Shown: positions 1 through 11,963 of the stretch, in pieces | How positions within the stretch are numbered: the first letter of the stretch is position 1 | How the letters are laid out: every line of letters begins with the position of its first letter | Source: Cercis canadensis | Taxonomy: Eukaryota; Streptophyta; Magnoliopsida; Fabales; Fabaceae | Reading direction: 5' to 3' | Length of the DNA stretch: 64,000 bases | Assembly (NCBI GenBank): GCA_003255065.1 | Contig: QAOA01006558.1 | Location: forward strand, 124,001-188,000 | Position numbers and translations under genes: made by a program | Notes under the pieces: generated by a model | Told to the model about the DNA's origin: nothing | The model's input: only the letters and a program-made list of their open reading frames with translations | Databases searched by the model: none

Positions 1-1343
1 TAAAAAATACAAAAAATCATATGGAAGGAACACAAACAAAACATACATTTTAAATCTCAACCTCAACAACAGAAGTAAGATAATGCAAATTATCATATGT
101 AATCTACATTTACTCGGGATGAGCAAAGAGAATAACAGAAATGAAATTCCATAAGAATGCACAACAAGATCACCACATCACTCCACCAACAACTAAACCT
201 TCAGCTTACCCTTTTTTTGAACTTTAAAACTCAAACCAAACTACAAATTGCCAAAGAAAGACCCTAAAAAATTATATTCTAATATATGTCTTTGGTTTTA
301 AAAACTATTATTAAAGAACATCCAATTCCAATTCAATTTTAACCTTAATATTGCTAACACGTCTATAGCAAATTACATGGTTATCGAAAGCACTTATAGC
401 AAATATATTAAATAGTTTCTTTGTCCCGTATGAGATACCTTCATGAAGTCAACTATTTCAAATATCCATAGCAACCCTAGGTTTATTGCATGTAAAGACA
501 AAACAATTATGTCACAACAAAAAAGCAATACATAATAACATTCATTGCTTGCATTGTTAGTCTCAGAGGCATAATGAATTGTTTATTGATTTCACATGCA
601 GTGTGATTATGTACATATGCAAACTATGATCTCATTTCCAAATGCAAATATGGCAATTGTAATTCATTGAAAGAAAGCTTCTGATGCAACGGATTGAAAT
701 GCATTTCCACCCAGATTATCGAAAATCCTAAGCCTGAGACTAACAATGCAAAGAAACTCTACATCCTAACCTTCTAAAGCTATTGCACACTTTATGCTCA
801 AAATGAAAAATATTCAGCTAGTAAAAGAACACAAGGAATTGCTGCAAATCCAAAATATACTTGGTAATTGAGAAGCATTAATTGCAAGCCAAAAGAAATT
901 CTCCCACCAGTGCAAAAATTAAACCTGTGAATAGAGAAAGAGAGAGAGATCATTTGATTTTAGCTAAAAATCAAACTACGTAGTCCATGAAGGTGGTAAG
1001 TACAACACTGAAAAATGTATGTACTTGCAAGAAAATGTCTCTAAATTGTAAGAATAGTATAGTTTCAAATACTTTTTATTTTATAAAATAAAATTAATCA
1101 TAGTAATTATAGTAATGTCATAACAACATCTAATTAGATTAATAAACAATTAAAGATACAATTTTGATTAGTGGTAAGTAATTAAAAAAAACTCTACTAT
1201 TTGTCTAACATTTTGATTACTGGTTAATACTATTGGAAAAATGGGAGATATAAAAAAATAAAAACAATAAAAGTGAAAAGAAAACAATTGTAGAAATTAG
1301 AAAAAACTCAAGTGGTTATTATTGCAACTGTATGACTCTCAAG
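1..1343. other. AT-rich intergenic DNA, no gene seen
   Basis: No open reading frame of any length or recognisable domain is visible on either strand. The only structure I noticed is an 18-bp perfect inverted repeat with arms at 549-566 and 734-751, separated by about 170 bp; it could be a decayed miniature element. Confidence 0.6.
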
Positions 1344-1607
1344 TGTTAGGACAACAACACATCAACCAAGTCAACCCATATCAGCAGCTCTAGTCAAAAG
1401 TTCAAATTCAATTTTATCTTGATAATATTATCTTAGTTTTACATATTTTGAATTTAAACATCATGTAGATACTCTCATCAAAACTAGTCAATTGTTGTAA
1501 TAGAATACAAATGTATCAATATATATAAACATACTAAGTGAATAGCAAGTTCAAGTTTTTCTCTCATAAACTATATGTTGAGTTTTATTGTTGTTATCAT
1601 TTCATCA
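1344..1607 (+). repeat. 5' LTR of Copia fragment
   Basis: The segment begins TGTTAG and ends CATCA (TG...CA ends) and sits two bases before a primer-binding-like site. It contains a TATA-like string (atatataaac, about 1520-1530) suitable for an LTR promoter. There is no second copy in the window to confirm the limits, so the boundaries rest on the terminal dinucleotides and the PBS position. Confidence 0.55.
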
Positions 1608-1609
1608 TA

Positions 1610-1621
1610 TGGTATCATAGC
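1610..1621 (+). promoter_or_regulatory. Primer-binding site (initiator tRNA-Met type)
   Basis: The sequence tggtatcatagc matches the usual plant Copia PBS TGGTATCAGAGC except for one base. It lies directly after the LTR end, where reverse transcription is primed. Confidence 0.6.
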
Positions 1622-1810
1622 CTTTTTGACCAAGTAGTCAAGAGATCAATCTTTGTTGCCCCAACTTTCAAGCCCAAAGGTCTTTCTCGTGCGGAGGCGT
1701 GTTAGATATAAAACTTTACCTAGATCTTCACCTAACAGCTTAAGCTTTTAGGTTGAATCGATTCTTGATATTGTTTCAGAGCTCCCATAGCTTAACAGTT
1801 GATCCTTCTC

Positions 1811-3345
1811 ATGTCTACCTCCAGTGGTACTTCAAACCCAACCATGTTTTCCTCATTCGAACCCAACACATCTCTAGTTACCATTAATACTGCTACTCAG
1901 CTTATGTTGAAGTTGACTTACAAAATTTTTGCTGCATGGCAGTTACAAGTCATAGCCCTACTTGAAGGTCTCAACCTTATTGGTTTCGTTGATGGCTCTC
2001 TTCCATGCCTTGAGCACACCATTATACATAATGGTGAACCTCTTCCCAATCATGCATTTTCCCTTTTGAAACAACAAGATAAGCTTGTCTACAATGCCTT
2101 GTTGGCTCCCTGAGTGAAAGTCTTGTGACTAATAATTTCAAAAGTTGCTACTACTACAACCAAATTTGTCACTGCTTGGAATGTGTTAACCATACTCTTT
2201 GCCAACCACTCTTGTTCAAGGGTCGTGTCCCTTAAGGAATGCCTTGCTCTTGTCACAAAGGGAACTAAACCAGTTACTACATTTTTGCAGAACATTCAAG
2301 CTATTGCTGATGAGTTAGCCATCATTGGTCATCCTCTTGATGACTTAGATCTTGTCATTCATGCCTCGAATGGTGTTGGTAATGACTGCAAGGATATTGT
2401 TGTTGCCCTGTGTGCTCGTAATATTCTAGTTACTTTTGAAGAACTGTATGAGAAAATCACTGATCATGAGAGACTCCTCAAATGTAATGAATAGATTATT
2501 GTTGATCTTTCTGTTGCCACAGCCAATGTTGCAAACGTTCTTACTCCAACGACTATAATGTTTCCTCTCCAGGTGCACATAGTAACCAAGATAATCATTC
2601 ATTCATCTCATCCAACAATAGTTCTCAAGCTTTCCCCCACCGTCGTAAGTCAAACAACCAATGCTAGTATTGTGAAAAGCTAGATCATACTGCCAAAACT
2701 TGCTACAAGCTTTTTGGCCGTCTTCTAAATTACAACCCATTGCCAATTATGCTGCCAACACGTTGCATCTAGATAATTCTTGGATTGTTGATTTTGGTGC
2801 TAGCCATCACGTACAAATGATTTCAATAACTTGTCTATCCAGCCTGATTATGGTAGTGAAGATAAAGTTCTTGTTGGCGATGGTTTAGATTTAAAATTTT
2901 CTCACCTATGCTCCCTACTATTTCCTCTTCCTTCACACCCATAAAACTTACCAATGTCTTATGTGTTCCGTTTATGTCCTAAAATTTATTTTCTGTCTCC
3001 CAATTATGCAAAACTAATTATGTTTCTCTTGAATTCTTTCCAACTCACTTCATGATCAAGGATTAGAGAACAGGGGCACCTCTAGTTCAAGGACCGAATG
3101 ATCATAACACCTATCATCTTCCTTATGTTGCCATCATCACAACCCGAGTCCCTCATGCTCTTGTCACCATCAAGTCATCCCCCACTCTCTAGCATGCTCA
3201 TCTTGGTTATCCCCACTCTAATTCTCTCCAGCACATTCTCCATCACCACAAGCTTTCTTTAGATTCTACTTCAAGTTCTGTATGTCTCACATGTCAAAGC
3301 TACAAGAGTCACAAGCTTCCATTTTCTACTTCCAGTTATGTGAAT
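1811..3345 (+). pseudogene. Broken Copia gag-pol: gag, protease motif, integrase zinc-finger start
   Basis: Translation from the ATG at 1811 gives a gag of the UBN2/retrotran_gag_2 type in two pieces (1811-2113 and about 2183-2494) separated by frame changes and stops. Around 2784-2810 the protease motif reads WIVDFGASHHV, with Phe where an active Copia protease normally has Ser (DSGAS). Around 3190-3310 a GAG-pre-integrase/zinc-finger remnant is visible (HAHLGYPHS, then CLTC and KSHKLPF). Nothing of the integrase catalytic core follows. It encodes no functional protein. Confidence 0.7.
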
Positions 3346-3362
3346 CCCTATGAAGTAACTCA

Positions 3363-4060
3363 AGATGGAGATTTCAAATGTCTGATGAACCGTCTAAATG
3401 GAGTTCGAAATGAAAACAAGGACCTCGACCCGTCGCTTAGCAAAGCGAGAACCGAAGGTATTTGGGGAAGGGTATGAAAGCCACACTCGAGAAAGATAAA
3501 AGGCTAGCGATAAGTTCTAGGTTGATAGCCACAAGAACCATCGATTCTTGATAAGATCTAAAAGTTCTTTGAAAGAACAATGAAGGAAAATTCTCTCCCC
3601 ATTTAATTTTTGAATATCTCAAAGTTGTTACTAGCACAAGAGGGTCAGTTCCCTTATAAAAGAAAACAAATCTAATTCCAAGTCTAATTGGGCCAAAGGC
3701 CTTACACAAAACTTAAATAAGCCCAAACTAATAGCTAAATATCCCAAAATGGATAACATTAATAACCTAAGTGAAATTGCTCCTAAATTAGGCCAAAAAT
3801 TGTTAAAAGTCAGTCCAAGCTCAGAGCCACTAGCCAAAATGCTTGTTTTGGGTCAAAACTCGCTAGGCTGAAAAATAACAAGATGTTGCAGCATTGGTAT
3901 AAGGCACTGCGGCGCCTGGCTTGTTGTCTGCTAAGCGATGTGGCGCTAGTGTAGGGCGTTATGGCGCTTGAAGCCCTGCCTGGAAGTCACTATGATTCAT
4001 ATGGGGGATTGAGTTTCAGAGGCTATGGCACCTAAGGCTCTGTCTTGTCTTCAACAAACT
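3363..4060 (-). repeat. Probable 3' UTR/LTR portion of the Ty3 element
   Basis: Downstream (leftward) of the pol stop there is about 700 bp of non-coding sequence with LTR-like content on the minus strand. No second LTR copy exists in the window, so the LTR limits cannot be placed. Short open frames here are not conserved with anything I recognise. Confidence 0.35.
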
Positions 4061-6383
4061 CATTTTCAGTCCAAATGAAACTCACAAGCCTTCGGTCTTC
4101 ATCTACACTTGCTCCTTAAGTCTCGATCTTCTCAATCAAGCTGCTCAAAGCTTCTTGCATTCTTTTAGCTCTTGCTCTTGTGATTGGACCCACGGACATG
4201 GTTAACGGGTCTCTTGATTGGGTGTCATAATTCTCATCATCCCCCCTTCTTTAGGAGGATTCGTCCTCAAATCGTCTCCTGCATCAAAGATAGAAATGTC
4301 ATAAACATTAAATGTGGCACTCATATTATACTCACTCGGAAGATCTAGCTTATATGCGTTGTCGTTGACCCTTGCGACTACTTGAAAGGGATCGTCTCCT
4401 CTCGGAAGTAGCTTAGATCGTCGTTGAACTAAGAATCAATTCTTCTGCAATGTGAAGTCTAACCCAATCCTCGGGGTTCAAAGATGACTCTTTTCCGCCT
4501 TTTGTTGGCACTTGTTGCAAAATGTTCCTTTCTCTTCTCAACTTGCAACTTAACCTTCCCATGAAGTTGCCTCACTTGTTCAGCCATTTTCCTGTCATCT
4601 ATGTTAGTGCAATGTTGCATAGGCAATAGGATTAAGTCTAATGGAGTAAGGGAGTTAAAACCATAAGCTACCTCAAATGGGGAATATTCCATAGTAGAAT
4701 GCACAACTCTATTATAAGCAAACTCAACAAATGACAAACAATCTTCCTAGGACTTAATGTTATTTTTAACCACAATATGCAACAACGTAGATAGGGTTTG
4801 GTTTACTACCTCGGTTTGCCCATCCGTTTGGGGGTGACAAGTGATGGAAAATAGCAACTTGGTGCCTAGCTTTGCCCACAAAGTTCTCCAAAAATGGCTC
4901 AAGAACTTGGTGTCTCGATTGGATACTATGCTCCAAGGCATCCCATGCAATCTAACCACATCCTTGAAGAACAAATTAGCAATATGGGTGGCATCATCCG
5001 TTTTATGGCAAGCATTGAAATGCGCCATATTGAAAAATCTATCAACAACCACGAAAATGGAATCTCGACCTTTCTTGGAGAGAGGTAAACTTAAGATAAA
5101 GTCCATAAACACATCAAACCATGGCATTTCGGGAATAGGTAAAGGGGTATACAATTCATGGGGCTTAGTAGTAGACTTAGTATGCTTGCATGTAATACAC
5201 TTAGCACACAAATTTTCAATATCGCCTCTCATTTTAGGCCAAAAAAATGTTCATGCAACATGTCTAGAGTTTTTCTAACACCAAAGTGTCTCATCAAACC
5301 TCCACCATGTGCCTCTCTCACTAGCAATTCACGCATAGACCCTCTAGGCACACATAACTTATTCTCCCTAAACAGATATCCCTCATACAAATAGAATTTA
5401 TCATATGCACCATTTTCACAAACAATAAAAATAGTAGAAAAATCAGGGTCATCATGATATAATCCCTTAACAAACTCAAATCCTAACAACTTGACATCAA
5501 GAGTATACCTTCGTGATAAAGCATCAGCAACCACATTTTCCTTACATTGCTTGTACTTGATTTTGTAAGGAAAATTTCAATAAATTCAACCCATTTGGCA
5601 TGCCGCTTGTGTAACTTGCACTGCTCTCTCAAATGTTTTAAGGATTCATGATTAGTATGAATCACAAACTCCTTTGGAAGTAGGTAGTGATGTCAAGTTT
5701 CCAAAGCCCTCACCATAACATACATCTTCTTCTCATAGGTGGGGTAGTTCAAGGTGGCTCCTCCAAGCTTTTTACTGAAATATGCAAGAGGTTGCCCTTC
5801 TTACATCAACACAACTCCAATGTCAATACTTGAGGCATCACACCCAATCTTGAAAGCTTTAGAGAAGTCAGGCAAAGCAAGCAAATGTGTACTAACTAAT
5901 TTCTCTTTAATGAGATTAAAGACCTTTTCTTACTTCTTTCTCCATTTAAAACTTACATTTTTCTTAACAACTTTGGTTAAAGGTGCACCTAAAGTGTCAA
6001 ATTTTTTTACGAATCTCCAATAGAAACTAGCCAACCCATAGAAACTTCTCACATCACTAACACGCTTAGACGTTGGCCATTCTTTTATAGTCTTCACATT
6101 TTCTTCATCAACTTCTATTTATCTAGCACTCACAATATATTCAAGAAACATAACTTGACTAGTGCAAAAGGAACATTTCTTCAAGTTAGCATACAATTTC
6201 TTTTTTCTTATCACACTTAGCACATCATGCAAATGACTAAGGTGTTCTTTCATCCTAATTTGATGGTATCTACTCTTAAGATCTATCTTAGAGAACACAC
6301 AAAAACTATGCAATTCATTCAACATATCATCTAGTATAGAGATAGGATGACAATACTTTACAGTAATTTTGTTGATGGCGCGG
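4060..6383 (-). pseudogene. Ty3 pol remnant: RT C-terminal part, RNase H, integrase, C-terminal tail
   Basis: On the minus strand, from the right: an RT piece with FSKIDLKSRYHQIRMKE (6119-6325), an RNase H part with [11 protein letters not shown] (5483-5665) and VADALSRR (about 5515-5534), the integrase zinc-finger and core (4747-5232; motifs [35 protein letters not shown]), the integrase C-terminus (4459-4737) and a tail with GPITRARAKRMQ (about 4160). Frameshifts and in-frame stops separate the pieces, for example near 5570, 5940 and 4745. It is a decayed polyprotein and cannot act as an autonomous element. Confidence 0.85.
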
Positions 6384-7337
6384 TGATAAACACACTTTTT
6401 ATACAGTAGTTAACCCTCATTTTAAGTCTATTAAACCTCTTTTGTGCTGAATTGATTGGGCTTGGTCACATATTATAAGTTTGAGTTCCAATTGGGCTTA
6501 ATTGTATTTTTCAGCATTATTGATAATTTTATATTGTTTCTGTATTTTGGGCATAACTTGAGTTCTGAATATCTGATAATCATGATTCTTACCTTGTAGG
6601 AAAGTTGAGAGAATTCTCTACAACTTTGATTCAGATCTCCAAGATTGATTCAGATGTCCAAGAAACCATATTTAACCTAGAAATCAAAGCATAGATGTTG
6701 TCACTAGATCCTAGGCTATCTGAAGAGATTAGGCCAGAAAATTGGCATCGGGTGTCTTATGGGCCCAAAACTGGTGTCATTAGATAACTAAGACATTAAT
6801 ATGCAACTCTTGTGAACACTACTGCTCCAAAATATGATGTTTTGATGGTGTTCTTACCCCTTGAAGTCAGTTGATTAGTTCAAATAACTGTTAAGAGTAA
6901 ATTGGATCTAACTCTCTCATCCTAGACACAATTAGGGAAAAACTAGTGTCCATTGAAAGCTAAGAGAAAGAGGATTAATTCTAACCTATGGGTAGTCTTG
7001 GTATTTAAGAATTTTAGATGGTTACAAATAGGAAAAGAGAAGGACGTAGGTTTACATTCCCTTTTTAGCAATTTTTTTGCCTCTCTTCTTTTCTAAAGTT
7101 TTTCTTTACCTTTTTTGTAATGGATTATTCTCTTTTGTTCATGGAGGGCTAATTCATTAAATCAATCCAAGTTTTGACTATTCTAATTATTAATTTTGAG
7201 ATTCTATTTTAATTATTATTTATTCAGTGATTAATTAAACTTATTTCCTTCATTTGCTTAATTATGATTAAGTTACTTAATTCGGATTGGAATGTTCATA
7301 TGATAATTGTTTAATTTCATATATTAAAATAGGATTA
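6384..7337 (+). repeat. 5' LTR, truncated, of the Athila-type element
   Basis: It is collinear with 9803-10760 of the right LTR and diverges abruptly after aggatta at 7337. About 470 bp of the 3' part of this LTR is missing. Confidence 0.85.
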
Positions 7338-7693
7338 CATATTGGGCGGTAAAGCAGTGCAACCTTGACTTGAGCCAAGCTGGATCCTAAATAAAGCTTC
7401 ATCTTCAAGAGCTTCGGTTTAAAGCTTATGAGAACTCCCAGATCTACAAGGACAAGACCAAATTTTTTCATAATAAGATGTTGCTAAGGAAGGAGTTCTC
7501 TATTGGCCAAAAAGTTCTCCTTTATAACTCTCGCCTCAAGCTCATGTCCGGCAACCTCCGTTCTAAGTGGCTTGGTCCGTTTGTAGTCGCTAAGGTCTTT
7601 TCTTATTATGCGATGGAGATTACAAGTGAGGCCACCAACAAAGCTTTCAAAGTCAATGGGCATCACTTCAAGTCATTCTATGAGAGAGTTTAA
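7338..7693 (+). pseudogene. Integrase C-terminal fragment of Athila-type pol
   Basis: The reading frame ends in the integrase C-terminal segment typical of Athila: LQELRFKAYENSQIYKDKTK, then GQKVLLYNSRLKLMSGNLRS, WLGPFVV and FKVNGHHFKSFYE, with the stop at 7691-7693. A stop near 7390 breaks the frame upstream. The open part from 7478 starts at an internal Met, not a real start. The same segment occurs on the minus strand in element E2 (61876-62145), which shows that both belong to one lineage. Confidence 0.8.
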
Positions 7694-7743
7694 GATGACA
7701 TAATGGAGGAGATCCACCTACAAGAAGTCATCTACCTCGCTTG

Positions 7744-8240
7744 ATAAGGATATTTTTTTCTCTTTTTTATTTTACTTGTCCTTAATTGATTGATAATATT
7801 TAAGGAATGTTGTCACTTTTTTAAGCTTTTACATTGAGGGCAATACAAAATTTAAGTGTAGGGGAGGTTTACATTTTTTTTTTCTGTTTTGTGTTTCTGT
7901 TTGTTTGTCTTACTGTTTTTTCTGTTTTTCTTGCTATTTTTTTATTTTTGTCAATTTTTTGTTTTTATTTATGTTACTATTTTTTGTTTTCTTTTCTACT
8001 ATTTTTTATTTTTTATTTTTAATTGTCTTCCAATGATGTTTTAGGATTTATGAAGTTGTAAGTTTGAAGTAATTGCAATTCAAGATTCATAGTATGATTG
8101 AATAAATTGTCTTCCTTCCGTAGTTTCACATGTTTGGTTTTGAATGTTAGATTGTTGATTAAGTTTGATAGATGTATGTCTTGTGAGATTTTGAGCCTTT
8201 TGATGGATGAATTTAGCATTTGTGTCATTCTTTTCTTTTT
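7744..8240 (+). other. Athila 3' UTR with a purine-rich internal motif
   Basis: Non-coding. At about 7835-7868 it contains cattgagggcaata and then aagtgtaggggagg, a motif that follows pol in Athila-group elements; a related version occurs on the minus strand at 48247-48290 in E1. T-rich sequence follows (7868-8022). Confidence 0.5.
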
Positions 8241-8791
8241 GGCTTAATTACAATTTTGGTCCCCCTATTTTAATCACTTGAACATTTTGGTCCCCCTTCT
8301 TTAAAAATGAACTATTAAATCCCTTTATATTCATAAAATGTATAAGTTTAGTCCATTTATCTTTAAGTCAAAATTCTTAGGTTTATTTCAAGGTGTAAAG
8401 TTCTCTGATTCATAATCCCACTGTTCATATTGAAGGGCTACATCTTGTGAACCTACTCACTAAATTTGAACTCGATCTAATGGTGAAACTCAGCCCAAAA
8501 TACCAAAACTATAAGTTTTCATCTAACCAAAAATTTAGACTTATTCACTGTTAGATCGAGCTGAAATTTAATGGGAAGATTCACAAGACGCAGCTCTTCA
8601 ATCTGAACGGTGGGATTATGAATCAGAGAACTTTACACTTTAAAATAGACCTAAGAATTTTAACTTAAAGATAAATGGACTAAACTTGTACATTTTATGA
8701 ATATAAAGAGATTCAATAGTTCATTTTTAAAGAATGAGGACCAAAACGTTCAAGTGGTTAAAATAGGGGGACCAAAATTACAATTAAGCCT
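8241..8791. mobile_element. 551-bp fold-back MITE
   Basis: The left end ggcttaattac...ttttggtccccc is the reverse complement of the right end gggggaccaaaa...aattaagcc. The complementarity runs over most of the element: arms of about 230 bp with a short AT-rich loop around 8480-8560. It has no coding capacity. Flanks are T-rich, so a 9-bp target duplication is only suggestive. It lies inside the Athila 3' UTR and so is younger than that insertion. Confidence 0.8.
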
Positions 8792-9790
8792 TTTTTTTGT
8801 ATGATTTTTACTCATGAAATTTATTCACTTTAAAACTTTCTTTAATTCTTTTTTAGGTTATATTTTCACTTACATACATAAACATGATTGAGACATTTTT
8901 TCTTTATTTAGCTACTTTGTCAAATAGTCAACATTGCATCATTTTCCTTTGTTTAACCTCCTTGAATTTATTTATCTATCCTTTGTCTCAGCCAATTATT
9001 TGTTTATGCAAAAAATTATGTTTTTACCTTACCTTAAAAAATGAGAGAGTATTGATTCATTTGAGGTGTCCTTGTGCTTGTGAGCAACTAATGGTACAAG
9101 GGTGGAGGTGGTGAATTTTGATGTGCAATATACAAAGTGTTTGGTGAAAGAAACAAAGAAAAAGAGTCAATTATTTAAAAATAAAAAAAAGAATAATTAT
9201 AAAAAAAGAGCCAATTGTAATGTGAGAAGGTTGTAAAAAAAATATGTGAAAAGAAAAAAAAATATGCTTTACATACTTAAAAGTTAAGAAAATTTTTTAT
9301 ACATGTCATTTGATTTCCTCCCCAATGTTTTTTTATTCTCTTAGGGTATTTAGCTTGTTATATCTATATTGTTCCCTTCCTTTACCTTGGCTCTATTATA
9401 ACCTTGAATAAAATCCTCTTGATTTGTGTGTGCATGTGTTTGAGTAGTGGAGAAGTAAAAGATAAGCAAACTTATGGTAGTACATTTTTTCATGAGTTTA
9501 ATTAAGTGAAATACCTACTTTCTAAACACTTGAAGGATTGAGAGTATATTTTGTATGACTCATACTTTTCAATTCAAGTTACCTTGTTTGTTGGTTTGGG
9601 TTATGAAAAAATTTTATTTTATGAATGTTTTGACTCCCTTGAATCTTTGATTGTTCTTCTTGTTTGTGAACTTATACATTTTTTGAACTTCATTGGGAAA
9701 TGGATCTTTAATTTTTGAGTTTGTTTGTTTATTTTTCCTTGTTTCTTAGTATTGAAGTTCTAGTTTGCTCGAGACGTGCAAAAGCTAAGT
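8792..9790 (+). other. Athila 3' UTR, no gene
   Basis: AT-rich non-coding sequence between the MITE and the polypurine tract. The open frame at 8884-9114 has no recognisable domain and lies in the UTR position. Confidence 0.5.
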
Positions 9791-9802
9791 GTGAGGGAAT
9801 TT
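9791..9802 (+). promoter_or_regulatory. Polypurine tract of the Athila-type element
   Basis: tgtgagggaatt directly precedes the TGATAA start of the 3' LTR, the position where plus-strand DNA synthesis is primed. Confidence 0.65.
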
Positions 9803-11229
9803 GATAAACACACTTTTTATACAGTAGTTAACCCTTATTTTAAGTCTCTTAAACATCTTTTGTGCTGAATTGATTGGATTTGACCACATATTATAAGTTT
9901 GGGTTTCAATTTGGCTTAATTGTATTTTTCAGCATTATTAGAAATTTTACATTATTTCTGTATTTCAAGCATAACTTGAGTTCTGGATATTTGATAATCA
10001 TGATCCTTACCTTGTAGGAAAGCTGAGAGAATTTTTTACAACTTTGATTCAAAAATTCAAGGCTGATTCAGATGTCTAACAGGCCATATTTAACCTGGAA
10101 GTCAGAGCATAGATGCTGTCACTGGATCATAGGCCGGCCATATGAAGAGATTGGGCCATAAAATGGGCCTCGAGTGACTTATGGGCCAAAAACTAGTTCC
10201 ATTAAATAGCTGAGACACTAATCTTCAACTCTTGTGAAGACCACTCCTCCAAACTATGACATTTTGATGGTGTTATAGCCCCTTGAAATCAGCTGATTAG
10301 TTCAGAGAGCTGTTAAGAATAAATTGAGCCTAACTCTCTCATCCTAAACCCAATTAGGGCAAAACTGGAGTCCATTTAAAGCTAAGAGAAAGATGATTAA
10401 TTCTAACCTAGAGGAAGTCTTAGTGTTTAGGTATTCTAGAAGATTACAAATAAGAAAAGAGGAGGATGTAGGTTTACATTCTCTTTTTAGCAATTTTCTT
10501 GCCTTTTCTCTTTTCTGAAGTTTTTCTTTACCTTTTTTTGTAATAGATTCTTCCCTCTTGTTTATGAAGAGCTAGTTCTTTAAATTGATCCAAGTTTTGA
10601 CTATTCTAATTATTAATTTTGAGATTCTATTTTAATTATTATTTATTCAGTAATTAATCAAACTTCTTTCCTTCATTTGCTTAATTCTGATTAAGTTGCT
10701 TAATTCGAATTGGAATGTTCATATGATAATTGTTTAATTTCATATATTAAAATAGGATTATAAAGATTAAATAATATTTCAAAGGTTTTTGACGAATTGT
10801 TTAAGCTTGGTTGGATTCTAGACTGTAGGTTAATCTGAAATTAGTGGATGTTTAATTTGTTGAATCTTAATTAACCGAATTCTAGATGCCTATCCAATAG
10901 AGGATACATAGATCATCTTGAGGCTTCTTGATATGATATAAGACTGAGAATTAGGTTAATGATTGAATGAATCTATTGTAATCAATGACGGATTAAAATC
11001 ATGATTAATTGATTCCCTGGATTGGTTACTTTCTTAATTCGATTTACTATCTTTTAATTAATTTTTGTTGATTAATTATGCTAAAACAACTCCCATCTTC
11101 GTTAAACTCTTGAATTTGATTCCCTAATTATAGTGATTTAAGGACTCGACTCAGTGTTATCTTATACTGCAAATAGTTTTGGTGAACCGGATATAAATTG
11201 ATTAATTTGATAGCCTCAGTATCTTATCA
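9803..11229 (+). repeat. 3' LTR of the Athila-type element (1427 bp)
   Basis: Complete LTR with TGATAA...TTATCA ends. Its first 958 bp match the truncated left LTR with many substitutions, so the insertion is not recent. The same LTR family is seen reversed at 58429-59863 (E2) and 52481-53528. Confidence 0.85.
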
Positions 11230-11490
11230 CTCGGCAATCAACACACATTCATCATATTCTATCCTTCTTAGGAACTAGAAGCACCAGTATTATGCATGGA
11301 CTCATGCTCTCCCTCACATGACCCTTGGTCATAAGTTCTTCCATTTGCCTTTGAAGCTCCTTAGTCTCCTTTGAGTTGCTCCTATAAGCCGGCCTATTAG
11401 GAATGACGACAATTTAATGCTCAATCCCACGCATTGAAGGCAATCCACTTAGACCGTCATCGGAAAAAATGTCTTTAAATTCTTGTAAAA
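11154..11490. repeat. Partial segmental duplication, copy 1
   Basis: 337 bp covering the last 76 bp of the Athila 3' LTR plus adjoining Ty3 RT sequence. It repeats at 11964-12300 with a constant offset of 810 bp and no net indel. Confidence 0.85.
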
Positions 11491-11963
11491 GAGACACAAC
11501 ACCACTAGGCAAAGAATGATCAAAGGTGTTAGTACTAAGACAAGCCTCCTTGTACAAAAGTACAAACATGGACTGCCTTAAAAAATAAGTTTTCTACACC
11601 TCACTCCCTTTTGCATAAACACTCAAACGTTGCCTTTCTTTTTTCTTAAGACTCTCTTTCTCTTGGCATCTTTTATCTCTTTTATCTTCACTTGGGCTTG
11701 CAGTCTCTTTTGTACTCTCTATCTCTTTTCCTTTCAATTTCTCAACCTCTTTTGATTTCTCACTCTCTTTCTTTAACCTCTCTTGATTTAAAAAGACTTG
11801 TTTTGGGGATAAAGAAACAAGGGTAATAGGTTATTTGTTCATGGTAAAAGAATATTTATTTATGTACCTATCATGAGTAACATGCTTATCAAATTGTCAA
11901 GGCCTCCCCAATAGTATATGTCCCGCATGCATTGGTACAACATCACATAAAAGTTCATCATTG
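11235..11963 (-). pseudogene. Ty3 pol remnant: protease-RT linker and RT N-terminus
   Basis: Minus-strand translation gives AGHILLGRPWQFDKHVTHD (about 11870-11930), a lysine/glutamate-rich linker (11640-11800), SLPSGVVSLLQEFKDIFSDD (about 11460-11520), then MEELMTKGHVRESMSPC and VPKKDRI (about 11255-11350). These are the standard successive landmarks upstream of RT in plant Ty3 elements. Internal stops near 11590 and 11840 show decay. Confidence 0.8.

Larger units (their letters stand above)
1344..3362 (+). mobile_element. Ty1/Copia retrotransposon, 5' fragment (LTR, PBS, gag, protease, start of integrase)
   Basis: The order LTR, tRNA-Met-type primer site, gag and protease region, then an integrase zinc-finger remnant is that of a Copia element on the + strand. 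Everything after the integrase N-terminus is missing: the catalytic core, RT, RNase H and 3' LTR are not seen, and sequence of a different, minus-strand Ty3 element follows. Several stops and frame changes make it a dead fragment. The right boundary, where Ty3-related sequence takes over, is approximate. Confidence 0.75.
3363..6383 (-). mobile_element. Ty3/gypsy retrotransposon, 3' part (pol C-terminus and LTR-like end)
   Basis: This is the left half of a minus-strand Ty3 element. The same element resumes at 11230, because a plus-strand Athila-type element is inserted inside its reverse transcriptase (TSD CGCGG at 6379-6383, CTCGG at 11230-11234). Read on the minus strand, the order is RT, RNase H, integrase, then a C-terminal tail, which is the Ty3 order. 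Domain spacing and the tail residues GPITRARAKRMQ resemble plant chromovirus-type elements; the clade is an inference. Confidence 0.8.
6384..11229 (+). mobile_element. Athila-type Ty3 retrotransposon, internally deleted, nested in the Ty3 element
   Basis: Two direct LTR copies begin TGATAAACACAC at 6384 and 9803; the right one ends TTATCA at 11229, an inverted match to the TGATAA start. Flanking 5-bp sequences CGCGG and CTCGG are a target-site duplication with one mismatch, and both lie inside the RT of the minus-strand Ty3 element. Inside, only the integrase C-terminus remains (7338-7693), followed by a long 3' UTR with a later fold-back MITE (8241-8791). The left LTR is cut at about 7337 and fused directly to integrase sequence, so one large deletion removed the end of the 5' LTR, gag, protease, RT and most of the integrase. 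Confidence 0.85.
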
